In this document: piece by piece, positions 35,190 to 47,058 of the stretch
How positions within the stretch are numbered: the first letter of the stretch is position 1
Layout: every line of letters starts with the position of its first letter
Notes under the pieces: model-generated
Seen by the model: only the letters and a program-made list of their open reading frames with translations
The model's database searches: none
Told to the model about the DNA's origin: nothing
Program-made: the position numbers and the translations under genes
NCBI GenBank assembly: GCA_030765055.1
Contig: CM060950.1
Location: 277,088,256 to 277,152,255 of the forward strand
Direction of reading: 5' to 3'
DNA from: Mantis religiosa
Lineage: Eukaryota > Arthropoda > Insecta > Mantodea > Mantidae
Length of the DNA: 64,000 bases

Positions 35190-35575
35190 TAAAGACACGC
35201 AACTAAAGTTTCACTCCGTGATGGTACTCCCTGTTTTAATGTATGGTAGCGAGGCTTGGACTATAAAAAATGCAGTAAAATACAGGCAGCTGAAATGCGC
35301 TTCCTGAGATCAGTGAAGGAATGTGCAAGGACCATTTGAGAAATATGGATGTTAGAAGAGAGTTAAGAATTGAAGTGGTGGTGGACAGATGATTACGGTA
35401 TAGGGAAAAATGGATACATTTACAACGAATGCAACCTGATAGAATCCCCAAACAAGTAATGAATTATAGACCAAGAGGATATCGATCTACAGGTAGAGCC
35501 AGAAAGAGATGTTGGGATGTGAGACCGGAATAGGCTTTAACCTAATCCTTGATGTTAGAAGAAGAAAAAGAAGAA
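35190..35575 (+). pseudogene. RTE-like LINE, reverse transcriptase C-terminal fragment
   Basis: A frame from about 35220 reads LPVLMYGSEAWTIKNAVKYR, the region after the RT domain found in RTE-like and related elements (YGSE.W). After a frame change it continues as AAEMRFLRSVKE, and later RIPKQVMNYRPRGY, then a RARKRC stretch and LILDVRRRKR. This order (YGSEAWT; EMRFLR; RIPKQ..Y.P.G.R...R.RKR) fits degenerate insect LINE remnants. Several stops and shifts are present, and an A/G-rich tail (agaagaaaaagaagaa) follows at about 35558. No catalytic motif is included. The clade is a tentative call. Confidence 0.65.
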
Positions 35576-36019
35576 CTTAAAAATAAATAAATCGATGAAA
35601 AATCGTGTTTTCAAGTGGGTCGGATTTGCAAGACTTTATTTAGATTTGAATAGTTTACTAAAATACTGTCCAATTTGGAGAGTTAAAGCTTAAAGACATG
35701 TTACATGAACTATGAATATAAATGATTAATCCAGTCCCTCGCCGGCTGGCGTAGAGGCAGGTTGGGTTGCGCTCGCGGCTAGTGTTTACTGTACAGCGAT
35801 ACTACAGCTGTTTACAGTGCACGTTTCAGCGAAGTGACCAAGTTATCGTCTTATTATTAATCCTTGTTTCACGTAAGCTTGCCCAGTATCTCTTACTGCT
35901 CACGTGACCTAATCACCTCTCATTGGCTGCTGTTGTGGTAAAGACTGTCGTGCGGTAAAAATTATAGTCTAACAGTATTCTTGTTTGTTTACTACAGTAA
36001 CTCATACGACATAATCGAC

Positions 36020-37433
36020 ATGGCAGACCATCCAACAACACTGGTGATAAGTTTTATAGAAAGAGATACGAGTCGGCCGACTGCTTACAAGATACATGAA
36101 TGGATATTCAGCACGCTTAAGTTAGAAGAAGATGAGATTACAGCAATACGAATAAATGGAATTTCTCGATAGATTTGCATTAAATGCAGTTCGCAACAAT
36201 TGGTAGAACGATTGTTAAAACAGAAAAATGGGGAAGCTGGTTTTACTCTGTCAAATGGACAACGGGCTAAGGTGCTTATTGATATTGCCGTGTTCGGAAG
36301 ACATATGATTAAAGTATTCAATTTGCCACTGCATATCACAAATAGGAAAATAACCGTGGCTTTGCAACCATATGGGAATATACTACAGGTGACTGGTGAT
36401 GCATAGAATGAGACTTATCATTATAAGATGACACACGAAGTTCGTAAGGTTCATGTGTAATTGAAGAAACATATCCCTTAAGAGACATTCGGCTTCGGTT
36501 AGTTATCCTGATCAACCTATTACTTGTGTAATTTGTCATTTAGAGGGCCACTTACGTAATCAATGTCCACGCAAATTCGTACCACGTACACCGAACAGTG
36601 CGCAGGATACATTAACATGGGCCAAGCTGGCATCTGGAGCCACACCGAAACCATGGGTAGTACATCGAGAGGTGGACACCGAAATGGATGCGCATCCCAT
36701 TTTACCGTCAGCCGACACGCAGATAGTAGACGAACGGCAGGCAGGCATAATCAGTGAGGATGAAACACCCGCATCGACGGATGACACTTTGCAGAATGAA
36801 GCGGAAATTCAACACACTCTGGCCACAGGTGACATCAACGGTATAGAGTCTCAGTCTTCGACAGATTCAGTGGCGGTTGGTGCGCCACGAAGTGAATATA
36901 TAGCAGATTTTTTGTTGTTTTAATTTACGTCCTCCAACGTTGTCATATCGGAAGGTGAATGAATCGGGTGAAATGATGCTCAAATGAGTCCAGGGTCCAG
37001 AGTCCAGGGTCCTTAGAGTTACCCGACATTCGTCTTGAAGGATAAGGGGAAACCCCGGAAAAATTCTTATCCAGGTAACTCACCCTGACCGAGATTCGAA
37101 CTCGGAACTTCTTGAACGTGAGGCAGACACGGTAACATATACGCTACCAAGGCGGGCAAATATATAGCAGATGATGCAACGACAGTATTGAACAACGTGA
37201 TTGATCATATATCAGCAGCAGCTATACCATCAACTGCGGCTCCCCTAGTGGAGGAAATGGCAGTATATGAAACTTTGGAGGACAGTAAATAATAATACAG
37301 CCCTATGTGCGTGGGGTGCAAGTTAGTAATCGTGACCTCCGATTAGACAAACGTAAGAAAAAAGATCCGGGTACAAAGGAGGAATCACCCACATGAAAAC
37401 TAAAAAGAAGGGCAAGCCGGTAGAGCAAGAGTG
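36020..37433 (+). pseudogene. LINE ORF1 pseudogene, copy 1
   Basis: The ATG at 36020 begins MADHPTTLVISFIERDTSRP, the same start as copy 2. A TAG follows ISR (codon 51, about 36170); copy 2 has CAG there. Further on, the RNA-binding part (KVFNLPLHITNRKITVALQP) and the CCHC region (CVICH, then GHLRNQCPR) are recognisable, with extra stops (for example at about 36404). A 250-bp SINE splits it at 36909-37158. The basic tail (RKKKDPG) and the TGA at about 37431-37433 correspond to the end of ORF1 in copy 2. ORF1 proteins of this type are nucleic-acid-binding chaperones of the retrotransposition particle. Confidence 0.88.
36909..37158 (-). repeat. SINE family A inserted in LINE copy 1, with 14-bp target duplication
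   Basis: The flanks are the same 14-mer aatatatagcagat at 36895-36908 and 37159-37172. LINE copy 2 has a single aatatatagtagat at the matching place (about 44785), so the empty site is visible within the window. The SINE reads on the minus strand: tRNA-like head at 37060-37158 (B box cgagttcgaatctcgg) and A-rich tail at the left (tttttgttgttttaattt). Confidence 0.97.
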
Positions 37434-38415
37434 AATCAGTAGCGGCATCACGCATTGGCAACTTCTTTCTGCAGTCTTGTTGTTGGTACTCCACCTCCAA
37501 ACCTTCTGTTTGTCCAAGAAAATAACGAACACTGTATGGATTTCTTTGGTCCAAAATATTCTATACATCCAACGTGGGAGAGGAGCCGGGAGGTACAGCA
37601 ATTGTGTATCGTGCAAAATGTGGAGTGCGCCTCACGGAAACGCATGCGAGTGGGAGAATTACATCACTTCCTTCCTTCCTTCTTTCCTTCCTTCCTTCCT
37701 TCCTTCCTTCCTTCCTTCCTTCCTACCTTCCTTCCTTCCCTCCCTCCCTCCCTCCCTTCCTTCTTTCTTTCTTTCCTTCTTTGTTTCCTCCCTTCCTTCC
37801 TTTAGGAAGGTGGACGAAATGTAATAAATATGTATGTGAAATGCAGAGCGCTGTTATTGCGTTGTGTATTGGGCGCACTTAACGGACAGGGAAGTCGTCA
37901 GGACATGGAGGTTTGTTATCGCCTGACGTCCACAAATATGACCATACCTTGTGCATATCGGCAGGTAGTAAAGGGCTATCAGCCCTTGATTACAACGCAG
38001 TTACGATGCCTTAAGACAAAACACTTGTACATCGAGTTGTTAAAGGAGTATTTGTCTGTGCCAGCATTTGTTGCAAAATATCCAAATACTCCATAGGATC
38101 GCATATGGAAAATTTTTCGAAACACCTACGTTCCACTTGATTGGAAGGTGTCTGTGTACTTCTTTGTGGATGAAATAATCTCCATGGAATTTAAGAAATG
38201 TAGACATAATTTAGCAAGAGTCCCATGGTGTAAACGTTGTGGAAAAGTGGACACGCAGATATACAGAATTACCTCCTGCAAAAATGTATCTGAGATCTGC
38301 AAATGAACTAAAAATAAAATCGGCGTGCTGGTTGGAAGCAAGGCTGAATATACGACAGTGTCAGTAATTCTATCCTGGAATATTAAGAAAGGCAACATTG
38401 CACGGACTCAAATGT
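37434..38415 (+). pseudogene. LINE ORF2 remnant, copy 1
   Basis: The left part (37434-37666) matches the start of the endonuclease in copy 2 (FVQENNEHC), but lacks about 84 bp that code for the N-terminal 'LNVN.L' motif. At 37667 it breaks into the CCTT tract. After 37804 the sequence rejoins copy 2 at about 47237 ('atgcagagcgctgttattgc') and continues through the C-terminal domain to the CKRCGKVDTQ zinc motif (about 38236). The whole RT and most of the endonuclease are lost. Confidence 0.88.
37667..37803. repeat. (CCTT)n tract at a LINE deletion junction
   Basis: About 137 bp of CTTC units with CCCT and TTTC variants. It lies exactly where about 1.87 kb of LINE sequence, present in copy 2 (about 45370-47236), is missing. 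Confidence 0.97.
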
Positions 38416-38729
38416 GATTGCAGTTTCATTCTAAACAGTTACAACAAAAGGAGATAAACATTAACACAGAAAGTAAAACCAAATCTCCCACTCTACCTTT
38501 CCCCTTTGTGATCCTGATTGTTAAATAAATATAAAAATAAAAAATAAAAGAAAACCCTGCAACTGTAAAAATAAAATAATAAAAAATAAAAGAAACACCA
38601 AGTGTGCGAAAATAGTCTCTGAAATTCTATGAATAATTTGATCAGTTTTCTTAAAATATAAGTGAAAAAAAAAAACTTTTACATCTCCAATGGAACCCGT
38701 TTGTCGTTCACTGAAATATTAATATTTTT

Positions 38730-38842
38730 AAGTAGAGCTTCTCGGGTTACCAGCATTGTGATAATTATAAAGCTGCTCGGGCATTCAGCCATGTTTACTC
38801 TATGTCCTTCTTCAGGAAGTTGTAACCCGTGAAGCTCTACTT
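38730..38842. repeat. Inverted repeat, 21-bp arms
   Basis: The arms at 38730-38750 (starting aagtagagcttc) and 38822-38842 (ending gaagctctactt) are reverse complements at 20 of 21 positions, with a 71-bp centre. The centre contains 'cttcttcaggaag'. It may be a small MITE or the end of a larger element; no target duplication was identified. Confidence 0.85.
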
Positions 38843-38897
38843 AATAATCATCGCAGTGAAAGCTTAATATTTTTCACGAAAATGAAATGGATAAAAA

Positions 38898-39528
<631 letters not shown>

Positions 39529-39613
39529 ATCATATTTTTGCGTATGGTCTTATTGGTGGCACAAATTGATTTATGATATAAATAGTTGGCTTTTGTTTTC
39601 ACATGAAGCGTAT

Positions 39614-39661
39614 ATTAATGCGTACTGTCCAATTTGAATGCCATATTGAACACGCATTAAT
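39614..39661. repeat. Inverted repeat, 10-bp perfect arms
   Basis: attaatgcgt (39614-39623) and acgcattaat (39652-39661) are exact reverse complements; caatttgaa (39631-39639) and ttcaaattg (39671-39679) form a second overlapping pair. It lies next to the 629-bp ATT tract. Confidence 0.85.
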
Positions 39662-42600
39662 GAAAGTGCGTTCAAATTGTGTAACTGTCACACGTAAAAT
39701 TGTTGTCATCGATTTCGTCATATTTCATGTGATTTCGGATGAGCTTGGCAGTTATCCCATGTATTGAAGCAAAACAGGCAAACGGATATAAATGACAGTA
39801 GCCATACCGTTATCAAAATGCAGGTTAAACTCCAGTGCTAAAGAGCTCATTTGCTTTAAGATGTTGAGGACGGCATCTTGGTACGAAAGAAAGATGCGAT
39901 AACTTCATATTTTTCCTAACATATGTGCAACTCATTCAGCAGGTGTGCGCTGCTGGTAGCAGCTTCTTGCGAAATAGGCGCTTAGAACTAAATTTAGGAG
40001 GCACTGCGAAGAATAAAGTGGCTGTTATGGCGATGAATCAATTGAATTATCCATATAATACACAAATTAGTTCCAGTGTGTCATCTATTTGCTTAAGTGT
40101 TCAGTTTTACTCAAACAACTCTAATAAAGATTAGAATTTTAATGATTCTTTGACGTAAACTTGTCGAACAGGAATTAAGTGCCTCACACTCTACTCATTT
40201 GAAATTATCATATTTAATACTCACCTGTTTAAGTGCTGATGTCTCTTACATTAATTTTCCATAGTTAAGATTAGAACGCAGAGTGAAAGTTCTTAGTACA
40301 AATGAAAAATAGGTCATTTCAGTATATACAATTACTTAAAGAACTAATTATAATAAATAATAGCGAACACTGCCCGTTAATGCTATTTTTGAAGGTTTTA
40401 ACCCTACAAGATTTACTTCGTGTCAATAAAAAATTGACTAAAATCCAAGAAATTGAAAATTAAAAATAGTAGATAACATAGGTATTAATAATACTGTATG
40501 TTTTAAATTCTCCTGGGTTTCTTGAAAGATAGATGTGCTTTTTTGATATCCAATTTATATTATTTTCAAACGCTGTACATTAACCCTTGAATGTTCGTTA
40601 TATTTAAGGACGTCATATGTTGATCAACGCAATGGTACGGTTCTTAAATGTATTGGATGCAAATTTGGCAGAACCGGGAGTCATTTTTCAAATACTGGAA
40701 AGACTAACTTTGGAAATGTGATAAAAATCTAGATAACAACACATATTTAATGCATTTGATTTTGATCTGCAAATCACTTTAATCTGATAATATAGATACT
40801 TACTTTAGATTCCTATAGACAAAATAATCTAATTGTATATTGCTACCGAGATTACTAGGAATACATAGACGGTTTTAGGCACTCTTAAATAACCATAAAA
40901 AGTAAGAAATGAAATAACAAAATGATTAAGAACATTTTCTTGTTTTAAACATTGTGTTTCTGAAGACCCAATTTCACACACTAATTTGTTACATTTGTTA
41001 TTACTTCTGTCAGTAAAAATCAAGCTTTTGCCTGTCCCTTAAACCGCCTCGTACTCTCAAACATTGTTTCCTTCGCTTTTGTGAAAAATTTCTCTCACAT
41101 TTTGTTACATCATTCATATAGTTTTTCTCTATCTTTTAACATAATAACCGTCTCTGTAGTGATTCTATGTGAGATGCGAGATTCTATGCTACTTTCTTAT
41201 AGCTGCAATCACGTCTCGACTGCAAATAAATTTCTCTACAGTAGGTAAGTACGTTTCTAGGGTTTGAATAAGGTGGTAGTTTTAATAAGCTGAAACTTGA
41301 GAACAGTCAACAATCCGGAGTGAAAATATCTCAATTTTCCTGTCACTATTCAACAATATTTTATACTGCTTGGTTAGAACATTATAATAATATATTCATG
41401 CAACGTTCCTTATTTTTCAAAGTTTGAACACGCAAAATGCCTTTAGAATCCCAAATCACGGATTCCATTGCAAAAGTCCATCTCACTTTATCGCCGCTGA
41501 ACCCCAACTTCTGATTTATGTTTAAATTACTGGTTTAATTCATGTTTAATCAAAGTCTTACATACATCTGACAGTTTTATTCACGTTAAAATGCTCCAAG
41601 CGTACTCAGAGAGTTTCATGCGAATGTTTTCTTTTTTCTTCTTCTTTCTTTCATTCTGCTCTGAACAAGCACGGTACCAGCTTATATAAAATATTTTCTT
41701 GTGCAAGTTATTCAAAGAAAATATAGCCTAGGTTTTCTTCTGAAGTGCTTATAGTCCCAGTCATTTCATGCTATTTAATCACCCCCATTATTCAGTATAT
41801 CGTGCAGGAGCCAAATGGTTTCTGATGTGGAGCTTTATTGGCGTCCTTCACACGGATCGTTTCCAAGACTAGTATAACCTTATCTAAATTATAAAGCCCA
41901 TGTTTAGTTATTGAAACCAAAGGAAAAGTGTGCTAAATTTATATGAACTTAGGGCATTTAGTTTGTTATGCAAATACATTTTTAAACGGATTCTATTTTA
42001 TCATTTTAAAAATATTCGTACAACACTCCTAGTTCAGACAGCTACACTAAATAAAAATATTTAGCAGACTTATTCGTAAACCTACACGTAGACTTACCTT
42101 AAATCTACCCACATAAGAAAAATAAATCTTGCTGATGAGAAGACCAGAACGAGATCATTTTACACAACCCTGTAATTATTACTCAATAAAAAACAGAAAA
42201 GTATTTGCTAATTCTAATTCGTAATAAGAATTCCATAAACAGCATTGAGCATACTCTAAGCTATAATTCAAATTAGGTTATGTGTAATTTCATATAGGAG
42301 CACACTGGTTTGTTTATCAACTACTAGAAATATGTGGCAATATTTTTCGACAATTGTATAATGATAGCCATAACTGCAGCGTTTGACTTGAATGCGCGGA
42401 TATGTCAAAAATATGAACGCAATTGTTTGTAATAAATTGTACCAGGCTTATCCCATAGCAATGGAGCAAATGAAAGTGTCTAATGTTATCTATCAGTAGT
42501 TCTTAGATACTCTCGTAAAAACAAGGTTGATAGCATAAATAAAAGGACATACAAAAGCTCTTAAAATCCCGAGCGAAATGATGGGCTTGTTAGGACTTTA

Positions 42601-42684
42601 AAATGGACTATGTGTTGTTTTCTTACGTCATTTGAGTTGAGTGCAAGATGCGTGAAGCCAAGCACGTGGATCCTGGAGTTTCCA

Positions 42685-42728
42685 GGTTGGAATGTGCGGC
42701 ACGTTACACACACGGTGACATTCCAACC
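42685..42728. repeat. Hairpin-capable inverted repeat, 11-bp perfect arms
   Basis: ggttggaatgt (42685-42695) and acattccaacc (42718-42728) are exact reverse complements around a 22-base loop (gcggcacgttacacacacggtg). No function is claimed. Confidence 0.9.
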
Positions 42729-43895
42729 AACTGACTCCTCGTACTCACTTTTAACATCTTTTGTTTTTTCTTGAGGCGGTAGTTTAACCAGTTTTCACAG
42801 GAACCACAACCACAAACTCTGATCTTTTCGCGATGTGTTAACGTTTCTGACAAAACACGTTGTGGGTAATGAGGCTTTACATTCCTGCAGCACGCAATGA
42901 CACGCCCTGCTTCCCTTAGTTGTTTTTGACTCCCTCTTTGCTAATATACCGATATACGTTTTGTTCATTAAATAAGCATACCTAAAGAGTTGGTCAGTAG
43001 CTTCTGACCTTCTTTATGTGAAAGTCTTGCAGCAAAATAAAATGTTTTCTCAATGCTTCTTATGTTATTCGATAGAGAATTGTGTGCGCTTCAGAATAAT
43101 GCGTTTACTTGTTGTAGCTTATATAATGTTCGTTATTTTATTAACTTGATGTTGGTCTCCAGAACACCCAAATTGAATTGTCCAACAGCACACTCGACAT
43201 TCACATACGGTTAATGTACGGTCAGATTCGGTTGGTACTTACGTATTATCCCTTCAGGTTGACGAGATTTGTTTCCAGATGGTAATGAAGAAATAGATAC
43301 GGTAACACATTCTGGAAAAATCTGTGACTCACTTCCTAAGTGCAATGGTTCCTGATGGATGGATTAGATGAAAAGGACCTATTGATTGGCCACCTATATG
43401 TCAATTCATTAGATTTTTATTTGTTAAGCCTCTTGGAAACCCAAGTGTACTGCAATAGACCAAACAATTTATAACATCACGAGGTATGTGTGATTAGTGC
43501 AAATAGTGCGCGAAAGTGCGTGAAAGACTGGGTCATTGTTTGATAGTGGATGGTGTTCACTTTGAACATTTGTTGTCAAGCTAAGGATACCAGCAAGTGA
43601 GTCATTTCTAAATTTCGATTATTATCTAACAGAAACATTAATAGAGCAATCGGTAAGTAAAATATTAAAGCAAGACAAGGGTCATTTTGCCATAACGGTA
43701 AAAATTGATTTTCATACACGGAGTTCCGAGTTCAGTCCCTTGCCGCTGGTGTAGAGGGAAGTTGGGTTACGCTGGCGGCTAGTGTTTACAGCGATACTAC
43801 GGCTGTTTACAGTGCACGTTTCTGCGAAGTGACCAAGTTAACGTCGTACTATTAATATTTTTTTTAAATACAGTAATTAATACGACATAATCGAT

Positions 43896-45062
43896 ATGGC
43901 CGACCGTCCAACAACATTGGTGATAAGTTTTGTAGAAAGAGATATTAGTTGACCGACTGCATACGAGATACATGAATGGATATTCAACACGCTTAAGTTA
44001 GAAGAAGCTGAAGTTACAGCATTACAAATAAATGGCATTTCTCGACAGATTTTCATTAAATGCAGTTCGCAAGATTTGGTAGAACGATTGTTAAAACAGA
44101 CAAATGGGGAAGCTAGTTTCACTCTGTCAAATGGACAACGGACCAAGGTGCTTATTGATGTTGCCGGATTCGGAAGACGTATGGTTAAGATATTCAATTT
44201 GCCACTACATATCACAAATTTTAAAATAACCGTGGCTTTGCAACCATACGGGAATATACTACAGGTAACTGATGATGCATGGAATGAGACTTATCGTTAT
44301 AAGGTGACAAACGGAGTTCGCACGGTTCATCTGCTATTGGAGAAACATATCCCGTCATTCATAAATATTGAGGGACATTCGGCGTTGGTTAGTTATCCCA
44401 ATCAACCTATTACTTGTGTAATTTGTCATTCAGCGGGCCACTTACGTAATCAATGTCCACGCAAATTCGTACCACGTACACCGAACAGTGCGCAGGATAC
44501 CTTTACATGGGCCAAGCTGGCATCTGGAGCCTTACCGAAACCATGGGTAGTACATCGAGAGGTGGACACCGAAAAAGATGCGCACCCCAATTTACCGTCA
44601 GCCGACACGAAGGTAGTAGACGACCGGCAGGCAGGCATAAGCAGCGAGGATGACAAACCCGCATCGATGACTGACACTATGCAGAATGACGCGGAAACTC
44701 CTCACACTCTGGTTACCGGCGACATTAACGGTTTGGAGTCCCAGTGTTCGACGGATTCAGTGGCGGTTGATGCACCACGAAGTGAATATATAGTAGATTA
44801 TGAAACGACAGTATTGGGCGACAAGAATGAACATAATTCAGCAGCGGCTACACCAGTAATTGCGGCTCCCCTAGCGGAGGAAATGGCAGTATATGAAACT
44901 TTGGAGGACAGTAATATAATAATACAGCCCTATGTGCGTGGAGTGCAAGTTAGTAATCGTGACCCTCGATTAGACAAACGTAAGAAAAAAGATCCGGATA
45001 CAAAGAAGGAATCACCAACAAGGAAATCTAAAAAGAAGAGCAAGCCGGTAGAGCAAGAGTGA
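43896..45062 (+). pseudogene. LINE ORF1 protein, one in-frame stop
   Basis: The ATG at 43896 starts MADRPTTLVISFVERDIS. A TGA at codon 19 (43950-43952) replaces CGG of copy 1; after it the frame is open to TGA at 45060-45062, about 388 codons in all. Roughly residues 60-145 look RRM-like (KIFNLPLHITNFKITVALQP), followed by a CCHC zinc knuckle with spacing C-x2-C-x4-H-x4-C (CVICHSAGHLRNQC) at about residues 173-186, an acidic low-complexity region, and a basic tail (KRKKKDPDTKK, RKSKKKSK). Such proteins bind element RNA. The ORF1 stop overlaps the region where ORF2 begins. Confidence 0.9.
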
Positions 45063-45923
45063 ATCAGTGGCTGGAACTTCTTTTTCCGGTGTTGTTGATG
45101 GTACTCCTCCTCCAAACCTTGGCACCATTGAATGTGAATTGTTTGCGGAACTACACAAAGAAAACATTAGTGCGCGATTTTGTGTTTGGTTATGACAATG
45201 ATTTTCTGTTTGTCCAAGAAAATAACGAGCATTGTCTGGAATTCTTTGGGCCCCAATATACCCATATATCCAAACGTGGGAGAGGAACAGCTTGGTACAG
45301 CAATTGCGTATCGTACAACATGTGGAGTGCACCTCACAGAAACGCATGCGAGTGGTAGAATTACATCTTTATTGACTGAAAATAACACCCTATTAGTTAA
45401 CGTATAGTTGCCATCTAGGACCCACAGAAGAAAGGAACGTGAAGAATTCCTGGCTAAGTAATTGCCTTTCTATTTGCGCCATAAATACGACAAAATGATC
45501 CTCGGAGGAGATTTCAATTGTGTCATCAATGCCAAGGACCAGAAGGGCTAATATTACCCCTCACCAGTGTTAGATAGCCTGTGTAAGTCCTTAAAAATGC
45601 AGGATGCATGGAAAAAACATGCCAACTATGTGGAGTTCAACTTCCATCGTAACTCTGTTGCTTCGCGAATAGATAGATTTTACGTAAGTGAGACGATGGC
45701 ATCACAGGTTCAGGACATCCAAGTGAGACCAGTGCCATTTAGCGATCATTATGCATTGATCATGAAAATAATGCACACCGAAAGACCACCTCCGATTGGA
45801 AGAGGTTCCTGGAAATTAAACAATGCCCTCTTACAGGATACGATGATTAAATCTAAGTTTCAACAGAGGTGGATAAGCTTGACTCAAACCGCGAAGAGCA
45901 GAACCGCCAACAAGTTACATTAG
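45063..45923 (+). pseudogene. LINE ORF2, AP-type endonuclease domain
   Basis: The domain nicks target DNA for target-primed reverse transcription. Motifs in order: LNVNCLRNYT (usual LNVNGL) at about 45125-45160; FLFVQEN with the catalytic Glu at about 45212-45232; after a frameshift, GTAIAYRTTCGVHLTETHAS (about 45285-45345) and SGRITSLLTEN; then GGDFN (45504-45518), a key catalytic motif; SRIDRFYVS (about 45664-45690); and the terminal SDH motif in PFSDHYALIMK (about 45738-45770). At least one frameshift and three in-frame stops (TAG about 45405, TAA about 45459 and about 45549) break it. No clear ATG precedes it in the same frame; the nominal start is uncertain. Confidence 0.9.
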
Positions 45924-46003
45924 GGGCTGTTCACACTGAAGCTGCCATACGCAATTTTTACAAGAGTGAAGGCAAAGAGTAGGCAAAGAATAGAAGAAAG
46001 TAT

Positions 46004-47058
46004 TTGCATTACTACTATGAACTGCTTAACGATAGATACCAGCAACAAAGGAGGCAACAAGGTGGAGAAACTGTGACGCATCATATCGAAGCAATTAAAA
46101 AGAAAATCTGTTGCCTTCAGGAAGAACTCTGTAGGGGAAAACAACAACCAGCGGGAGAGAACTTGCTAGAGAGTGAAGAGAAAACCTCGCTATATCACGT
46201 TGCGTCTGAAAAGTGCCGCGGAACGCATAAACATATCTCTGCTTTGGAATCCACATCTGGAGAAGTACTGTCCACAACTCGAGATATTTTAGCAGAGGCC
46301 AACAATTGCTTTTCCTCCAAATTTGGAAAAACGGAACTCGATGCTCCAGTACAGCAAAATGTTTACAAGAACATTGTGGAACAACTATCACCAGGAGATA
46401 ATGAGGCATTAAATGCGGAAATAGCCTTGACAGAACTATGGACGGCACTCACATCAGCCAGCATGACATTGGCACCAGGAGTAGATGGCAACGGCTACCG
46501 GTTTTACAAAGAGAACTGGGAGACTGTAAAAGACACACTGCTTGTAGTCATGTTAGAGTTGCAACGGAACGAGAGTAAAATGTCTGGTTTCAACGAAGGA
46601 TTTATCGTTTTAATACCCAAACATTCAGTGGTAAGAACATTCACCGAATATCGTCCTATTATACTACTCAATGCCGATTTTAAGTTGTTCAGCAAGATAA
46701 TTGCCAATCGTATGCGGTCAGTTCTGTCAAATGTCATCGGACTGGGAAGACATGCGGTATTCCACAAAGGAGAATTACTCACATTCTCATGACACTCCGG
46801 GATATTATTATTGTTTGTGAGCAGGACCCAGATTCAACTGCGGCAATTTTAGCCCTGGATTTCACCAGCGCCTTTGAAAAGGTTCATCATGGCTATCTTT
46901 GGGGAGTTTTAAGACAATTTGGATTTTCTGTAGACTTTCAAAGCCTCATTAAACGCATGTATGACAAGGCGCATTCGATAATTCAAATAAATGGGTTTTA
47001 CATGCAACCAGTACCGATCCTACAATCTATACGGCAGGGATGTCAATTTGGCATGTGA
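46004..47058 (+). pseudogene. LINE ORF2, reverse transcriptase domain, fingers and palm, motif C missing
   Basis: Upstream linker and coiled-coil-like residues, then APGVDGNGYRFYKENW (RT motif 0/1 region), GFIVLIPKHS with TEYRPIILLNADFKLFSKII (motif 2), a one-base shift near 46790, then motif A ILALDFTSAFEKVHHGYLWG with the first catalytic Asp (about 46858-46860), and motif B SIRQGCQF (about 47026-47050). The motif after B, which should lead to the YADD box (motif C), is absent: the sequence jumps straight to the thumb-like WYAAQVIPLHQKYTQRFERA. It is therefore catalytically dead by deletion as well as by frameshifts. Confidence 0.92.

Larger units (their letters stand above)
35732..38540 (+). 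mobile_element. LINE copy 1 (L1/Tx1-like non-LTR retrotransposon), internally deleted
   Basis: The 5' end (cagtccctcgccggctggcg) matches copy 2 at 43733 (cagtcccttgccgctggtgt). The order is 5' UTR 35732-36019, ORF1 36020-37433, ORF2 remnant, then a 3' UTR with an AT/A-rich tail (aataaatataaaaataaaaa) near 38520-38560. A family A SINE is inserted in ORF1, and the centre of ORF2 is missing, with a CCTT tract in its place. Compared with copy 2 it has about 125 bp more 5' UTR and a preserved 3' UTR. Confidence 0.9.

Noticed and set aside
37455..37882. ORFs with repeated Leu-Pro-Ser-Phe
   Set aside because: They are made by the CCTT tract joined to LINE ORF2 remnants.
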